In this document: positions 59,636 to 64,000 of the stretch, in pieces
How positions within the stretch are numbered: the stretch's first letter is position 1
How the letters are laid out: each line of letters opens with the position of its first letter
NCBI GenBank assembly: GCA_016705325.1
Contig: JADIYJ010000012.1
Span: forward strand, 1-64,000
Origin: Pseudomonadota bacterium
GTDB lineage: Bacteria > Pseudomonadota > Gammaproteobacteria > Steroidobacterales > Steroidobacteraceae
Reading direction: 5' to 3'
DNA: 64,000 nucleotides
Made by a program: the position numbers and the translations under genes
Notes under the pieces: generated by a model
Databases searched by the model: none
Told to the model about the DNA's origin: nothing
Seen by the model: the letters and a program-made list of their open reading frames with translations, nothing else

Positions 59636-60028
59636 TCAGCCCGCGCCCATCGACTCTTCGCTGTCGCCGGTGCCGATGGGGCCTTCGTCGCTGCGGGGCG
59701 CGCCTTCTTCTTCGGCGCGAGCCATCGGCGACGGCTCCGTGACGGCACCCGGCATGGCAATGACCATGTTGCGGATGACTGCGTCGCTGAAGCGGAAGCT
59801 GCCCGTCAGTTCGTCGAGCGTGGCTTTGTCACACTCGACGTTCATGAGGACGTAGTGCGCCTTGTGCACCTTGGCGATCGGGAATGCCAGTTGGCGGCGG
59901 CCCCAGTCCTCGAAACGATGGATCGCACCGCCGGCCGCGGTGATGATCCCGCGATAGCGTTCGACCATGGCCGGGACCTGCTCGCTCTGATCCGGGTGGA
60001 CCAGGAAAACGATTTCGTAATGACGCAT
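59636..60028 (-). CDS. rpsF: Ribosomal protein S6
   Basis: The 130-residue protein from ATG 60028 has MRHYEIVFLVHPDQSEQVPA, EDWGRRQLAFPIAKVHKAHY and FRFSDAVIRNMVIAM. It ends in an acidic tail (RAEEEGAPRSDEGPIGTGDS), the region glutamylated by RimK in some species. It starts the rpsF-rpsR cluster. Confidence 0.97.
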   Translation of the reverse strand: MRHYEIVFLVHPDQSEQVPAMVERYRGIITAAGGAIHRFEDWGRRQLAFPIAKVHKAHYVLMNVECDKATLDELTGSFRFSDAVIRNMVIAMPGAVTEPSPMARAEEEGAPRSDEGPIGTGDSEESMGAG

Positions 60029-60032
60029 CGAC

Positions 60033-61007
60033 TCAGTCTCCTTGCGGAATGATGTCGCCCTGATGCCAGAAAACGCAGGTGCGACAAGGAGTTGGAACCA
60101 CCGCGCGAACCGGGAAGGCGGCACGGAGCCGCGTATTGTAGCGGAGGAAGGGGGCAACGGAAAGGGGAAGGGGAGGAAGGGAGGAAGGGAGGAAGGAGGA
60201 AGGAGGGGCCGGAGGGGCGGGGGGGCGCCCCCCCCTTCCCTTTTTTCTCTTTCTTTTCCCCTCCCGGCTCCTTCTCTGCCGCACCGCCTCGAACAGCGCC
60301 ACCCCCGCCGCCACCGACACGTTGAGGCTTTCGACGGCGCCGGCCATCGGGATCGACACCAGTTCGTCGCAGGCTTCGCGGGTGAGGCGCCGCATGCCCT
60401 CTCCCTCGGATCCCAGGACCAGTGCGGTGGGCCCGCTCAAGTCGACGTCGTAAAGCGTGCGGGCGGCGTCATCGGCGGTGCCGACGAGCCAGACGCCCCG
60501 GTCCTTGAGGTCACGCAAGGTGCGGGCCAGGTTCACGACCTGCACCAGCGGGACGGTCTCGGCGGCGCCGGCGGCCACCTTGCGCACCACGGGTGTCAGC
60601 CCGGCCGCCCGCTCGCGCGGCACGATCACGGCTGCGACGCCTGCGGCGTCGGCACTGCGCAGGCACGCGCCCAGGTTGTGCGGGTCGGTGACGCCGTCGA
60701 GCACGAGCAGCAATGGCGGTGAGCCACCCGTCGATTCGAGCGCCTCTTCAAGCTGCGTCTCGGGATCGCCCGCGCGCGGCGCGATTTCCACGATCACACC
60801 CTGGTGTCGTTCGCCGTCGGCGAGCCTGTCGAGTTGCGTGTCGTCGGCATCGACGACGGTGATCCCGGCCTGCCCGGCGAGTGCGCGCAGTTCCTGCAGG
60901 CGAGACGCGGAATCACGCGACGACGAGAGCCACAGCTGCCGCACACGCTGCGGAGATCGCTGCAGCAGGACACGCACGGAGTGGATCCCGTAGGCGATGC
61001 TGCCCAT
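60033..61007 (-). CDS. rlmB: 23S rRNA Gm2251 methyltransferase RlmB, run-through tail
   Basis: This SPOUT enzyme 2'-O-methylates G2251. The family core runs to about base 60270: an N-terminal substrate-binding domain (SIAYGIHSVRVLLQRSPQRV), then LDGVTDPHNLGACLRSADAA, LVLGSEGEGMRRLTREACDE, and SLNVSVAAGVALFEAVRQRR where the protein normally ends. The open frame continues another 79 residues through a G/C-purine tract (SREGKRKRKKGRGG) to 60033, overlapping the rpsF upstream region. The tail is probably an artefact of a lost stop in that tract. Confidence 0.9.
   Translation of the reverse strand: MGSIAYGIHSVRVLLQRSPQRVRQLWLSSSRDSASRLQELRALAGQAGITVVDADDTQLDRLADGERHQGVIVEIAPRAGDPETQLEEALESTGGSPPLLLVLDGVTDPHNLGACLRSADAAGVAAVIVPRERAAGLTPVVRKVAAGAAETVPLVQVVNLARTLRDLKDRGVWLVGTADDAARTLYDVDLSGPTALVLGSEGEGMRRLTREACDELVSIPMAGAVESLNVSVAAGVALFEAVRQRRSREGKRKRKKGRGGRPPAPPAPPSSFLPSSLPPLPLSVAPFLRYNTRLRAAFPVRAVVPTPCRTCVFWHQGDIIPQGD
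60150..60270 (-). repeat. Purine/pyrimidine tract 3' of rlmB
   Basis: On the plus strand, GGAAGGG-type purine repeats (60145-60218) lead into GGGGGGG-CG-CCCCCCCC (60219-60235) and a C/T-rich stretch to about 60265. The two sides are partly complementary, so a hairpin is possible in the rlmB 3' region. It resembles the spacer after ffh. Part of the GC run may be an assembly fault. Confidence 0.6.
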
Positions 61008-61119
61008 GGACTGGGCGCCCGACGATGGTCCGCGCGCGTTGCGGGCCCGCCCCGCTTGCCGGGCGCCCGATCGCCGTGCAGGCCAGCGCGCGCGTCACGC
61101 GGATCGTGCCGGCGCGGCA

Positions 61120-63378
61120 TCAGCGACGCCTCCGGCCGCCGCCCTGGCGCTGGAAGCGCCCTGCCGTCGGCCTGCGCGGTGCTGCCATCGTACCGGCGAG
61201 TTCGAAATCCACGCGCCGGTCGTCGAGCGAAACGTTCGTCACACGCACGCGCACGCGGTCGCCGAGCCTGAAGATCCTGCCCGAACTGCGGCCAACCATG
61301 CGGAAACCCGAACTGTCACGGCCGAAATAGTCGGCGCCCAGCGCGGACACGTGCAGCAACCCGTCGACCTGCAGGCCGTCGAGCTGCACGAACAGGCCAA
61401 AATCGACGACACCCGAAACGATGCCGTCGAATTCCTCGCCAACGCGGTCCTGGATGTAGAAACACTTGAGCCAGGCCACGGCGCTGCGGGTCGCTTCGTC
61501 GGCGCGGCGTTCGCGGAACGAGCAATCCTGTCCGAGCAGCGGGAACTGGCCGTGCCACTCGATGAGTTCCCGCGGATCGCCCCCGCGCAGCACCTGCCGG
61601 ATGCCGCGATGGACCACGAGGTCGGGATAGCGCCGGATCGGCGAGGTGAAGTGCGCGTAGTGCTCGAGCGCGAGCCCGAAGTGCCCGATGTTGCCGGGCT
61701 GGTACACCGCCTGCGGCATCGTGCGGATCACCGCGGTCGAGATGAGTCCGGCATCGGGCCGGTCGCCGATCTTCTGCAGCAGGTCGCGCAGGTGGTCCGG
61801 CGTGACCTCGTCGGGGGCCGGCAGCCAGAGCCCGAACTCGCGCAGGAACGTGCGCAGGGTTTCCAGCCGGTCGAGTTCCGGCAAGCCGTGCACGCGATAG
61901 AGCGTCGGAACCTTGTGCCGGTCGAGGAACCGCGCGGCCGCGACGTTCGCCGCGATCATGCATTCCTCGATCAGGCGGTGCGCGTCGTTGCGCGGGTATT
62001 CGACCAGCGCCGCGACCTTGCCCTGCTCGTCGAACTTGAGCTTGAGCTCGGGCGTGTCCAGTTCGAGCGCGCCACGCCCCGACCGCGCGCGGATGAACGA
62101 CTTGTACGCGCCGTGCAATGCCAGCAGCCGCTCGCGCAGGCGTTCGAGCCCTGGCGCATGCTTCGCTGCAGGCTTCTCCAGGAATTCGCCCACGTCGCGG
62201 TAGGTGAGTCGCGCCACCGAGCGCATCACACCCTCGAAAAAGCGCGAGCGCGTGATGCGGCCGTCCTCGCCGACGCGCAGCTCGCAGCAGAGGCACAGCC
62301 GGTCCTCGTCGGGCTTGAGCGAGCACAACCCGTTTGACAGCGCTTCGGGCAGCATCGGCAGCACTCGGTTCGGAAAGTACACCGAGGTGCCACGCTCACG
62401 AGCTTCGACGTCGAGGGGGTTGCCCGGCCGCACGTAATGCGCGACGTCGGCGATGGCGACGATGACGCGCCAGCCGCCGCTCCGGCGTTCGCACCAGACT
62501 GCATCGTCGAAGTCCCGCGCGTCCTCGCCGTCGATCGTGACGAGTTCCAGGTGGCGCAGGTCCTCACGACCGGCGATGGCATCCTGCGGAATGCGGGTGC
62601 CGAAGCCGTCAGCCTCGGCTGCGACGGCCGCCCGGAACTCGCAGCGCAGGCTGTGCGAGTGAATGGCGATCTCGGTTTCCATGCCGGGCGCGCCATGGTC
62701 GCCGAGAATCCGGGCAACGCGACCGACCGGGCCCGACGTGCGCGAAGGCTGATGGGTCAGCTCGACCATCACGATCTGGCCGTCCACGGCCGCGCCGAGT
62801 TGCTGGCTCGGGACCAGCACGCGATGCGGGATGCGCGGGTTGTCGGGGGTGAGGTAGGCCACGCCTGATTCGATGTGCAGGCGGCCCACCACTTCCTTCG
62901 TGCGGCGCTCGAGCACTTCGACGATCGTGCCCTGCGCCTTGCCACGATAGCGCGTCGCCTCGATGCGCACGGCCAGTCGATCGCCGTGCATGACTTCGCG
63001 CATCTGCGCCGCGAACAGGTGGATGGCGGCAGAGCCGTCATCGGGCAACAGCTGGCCATCACCGTTGCGCGCGCCTTGCACCGTGCCGACGACCAGGCCG
63101 GCAATCTGTTCGCGCAGGCAATACTGGCCGCGGCGATTCAGCATGACCTCGCCGCGCTTCACCAATTGCGCAAGGTCCTGCTCGGCCTGCGCCGCGCCGG
63201 CCGGACCGAACTCCGCCGCGACTTCGTCGAGACGCAGCGGCCGTGCCGCCTTGCGCAGGACGTTTATGACCGCGGATTCAGGGGATTGCGGCGCGCGCGC
63301 GGCAGCCCGGCTGCGCGGTTGCGTCGCGTTATCGCGCGGGGCCTTGGCCGAACCACGCCTGTTTCTATCTCTACGCAT
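61120..63378 (-). CDS. rnr: Ribonuclease R
   Basis: The 752-residue 3'-5' exoribonuclease degrades structured RNA. It has an N-terminal helix-turn-helix (SAVINVLRKAARPLRLDEVA), cold-shock domains, and the RNB catalytic domain with DGEDARDFDDAVWCE (metal-binding aspartates) and HYAHFTSPIRRYPDLVVHRG. A C-terminal S1 domain (VGEEFDGIVSGVVDFGLFVQ) ends in a basic tail. rlmB follows 112 bases after its stop, as in many gammaproteobacteria. Confidence 0.97.
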   Translation of the reverse strand: MRRDRNRRGSAKAPRDNATQPRSRAAARAPQSPESAVINVLRKAARPLRLDEVAAEFGPAGAAQAEQDLAQLVKRGEVMLNRRGQYCLREQIAGLVVGTVQGARNGDGQLLPDDGSAAIHLFAAQMREVMHGDRLAVRIEATRYRGKAQGTIVEVLERRTKEVVGRLHIESGVAYLTPDNPRIPHRVLVPSQQLGAAVDGQIVMVELTHQPSRTSGPVGRVARILGDHGAPGMETEIAIHSHSLRCEFRAAVAAEADGFGTRIPQDAIAGREDLRHLELVTIDGEDARDFDDAVWCERRSGGWRVIVAIADVAHYVRPGNPLDVEARERGTSVYFPNRVLPMLPEALSNGLCSLKPDEDRLCLCCELRVGEDGRITRSRFFEGVMRSVARLTYRDVGEFLEKPAAKHAPGLERLRERLLALHGAYKSFIRARSGRGALELDTPELKLKFDEQGKVAALVEYPRNDAHRLIEECMIAANVAAARFLDRHKVPTLYRVHGLPELDRLETLRTFLREFGLWLPAPDEVTPDHLRDLLQKIGDRPDAGLISTAVIRTMPQAVYQPGNIGHFGLALEHYAHFTSPIRRYPDLVVHRGIRQVLRGGDPRELIEWHGQFPLLGQDCSFRERRADEATRSAVAWLKCFYIQDRVGEEFDGIVSGVVDFGLFVQLDGLQVDGLLHVSALGADYFGRDSSGFRMVGRSSGRIFRLGDRVRVRVTNVSLDDRRVDFELAGTMAAPRRPTAGRFQRQGGGRRRR

Positions 63379-63462
63379 CGTTCCTTACATTGACAGTCCG
63401 GGGGGCCGCCAGTAAATTGCGCCACCTTCCAGCACGGCCCCCGGGGCCCTGCCGCGACCTAA

Positions 63463-63547
<85 letters not shown>

Positions 63548-63551
63548 CTCT

Positions 63552-63574
63552 GAAACGGGGGCACCCCCTGTTTC
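63552..63574 (+). terminator. tRNA-Leu terminator
   Basis: GAAACGGGGG pairs with CCCCC-T-GTTTC (one bulged base) around a CA centre, five bases after the tRNA. It probably ends the tRNA transcript, although the following T-run is weak. Confidence 0.45.
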
Positions 63575-63726
63575 GCGCCGATTGCGGGAGCATTGCTGCC
63601 GGCGGCGGGCTCACTTTAGCACTCCTCCGCCTCAACCACCTGTTCCCGTTGGCTTTTCGACGGCGCGACCCGGCCTTTGCAGCGACTACAATGGCCAGCC
63701 CGCCCCGGGCTGATGCGCGCGCTGCC

Positions 63727-64000
63727 ATGAACTACACGACCCTCGATTACGCGGTGACCGACCGCGTCCTCGTGCTGACACTCAACCGGCCGGATCGCCT
63801 GAACGCCTTTACGGTCACCATGGCCGACGAGCTCGAGCACGCCTTCCGCCGCGCCAGCGCGGACGACTCGGTTGGGGCAATCGTCGTGACGGGCGCGGGA
63901 CGCGCGTTCTGCGCGGGCATGGACCTGGCCACGACCGGCAACGTGTTCGGTCTCGACGAAGCGCAGCGTCCTACCCTGGCGGACATGCACGACAGGCTCG
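63727..64000 (+). CDS. Enoyl-CoA hydratase/isomerase-family protein, 3' end outside window
   Basis: The frame from ATG 63727 is open to the window end (91 codons). It begins MNYTTLDYAVTDRVLVLTLN and continues with RPDRLNAFTVTMADELEHAF, IVVTGAGRAFCAGMDL, the crotonase fold with the oxyanion-hole AFCAGMDL. Substrate specificity cannot be told from the fragment. The truncation is only the window edge. Confidence 0.9.
   Translation, partial: MNYTTLDYAVTDRVLVLTLNRPDRLNAFTVTMADELEHAFRRASADDSVGAIVVTGAGRAFCAGMDLATTGNVFGLDEAQRPTLADMHDRL

Overview
The window is GC-rich chromosomal DNA from a gammaproteobacterium. The evidence is gene order typical of that class: trxB-aat-infA facing clpA-clpS, ftsK-lolA-rarA-serS, rpsP-rimM-trmD-rplS beside ffh, and rpsF-rpsR-DUF2232-rplI-dnaB-alr. 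A Lol/type II secretion envelope and a kbl-tdh operon fit too. The lineage looks nearer to Xanthomonadales/Steroidobacterales-like groups than to enterics, but that is inference.

Layout. 1-14.7 kb is accessory and metabolic: a truncated M28 peptidase, a DUF6929-like protein, a damaged hicBA-type toxin-antitoxin pair, a tautomerase, cupins, a winged-helix/TPR regulator, two rhodaneses, a serine hydrolase, a RidA protein, a Tat-exported GMC dehydrogenase pair, a nitronate monooxygenase, an M20 peptidase relic and an FHA/coiled-coil protein. 14.6-27.6 kb is housekeeping: tRNA-Ser next to serS, then rarA, vanZ-like, lolA, ftsK, trxB, a FemAB-like gene, aat, infA, clpA and clpS. 27.8-33.7 kb holds gspC-D-E-F of a type II secretion system, with no pseudopilin genes following. 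34.3-43.6 kb carries a queuosine-precursor transporter, hslR, kbl-tdh, a class II aldolase, an old-yellow-enzyme homologue, uppP and sppA. 43.6-49.5 kb has rplS-trmD-rimM-rpsP, ffh, a CcsA-like gene and a CorB-like gene. 50.0-54.0 kb has radA and a kinase/PP2C phosphatase/FHA signalling trio. 54.0-63.4 kb has alr, dnaB with a full-length intein, rplI, DUF2232, rpsR, rpsF, rlmB and rnr. A tRNA-Leu and the start of an enoyl-CoA hydratase close the window.

The most unusual signal is non-coding. Spacers between convergent genes (infA/clpA, OYE/uppP, corB-like/radA) carry hairpins sharing a loop core close to TTGGAAAGGCAGACACGC. The stems differ between copies, yet both arms change together. In all seven cores found, the loop reads in the sense direction of the gene just upstream, as a 3'-UTR element would. 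A second hairpin family, with fixed flanks and a variable stem, follows gspF and the queuosine-precursor transporter in the same sense-oriented way. Purine-then-pyrimidine hairpins follow ffh and rlmB.

Sequence quality needs caution. Three otherwise intact genes (serine hydrolase, gspF, protein kinase) each carry a single missing-base frameshift. Long G-tracts replace plausible sequence at 2.4-2.56 kb and 40.79-40.82 kb, so some broken genes may be assembly errors rather than biology.
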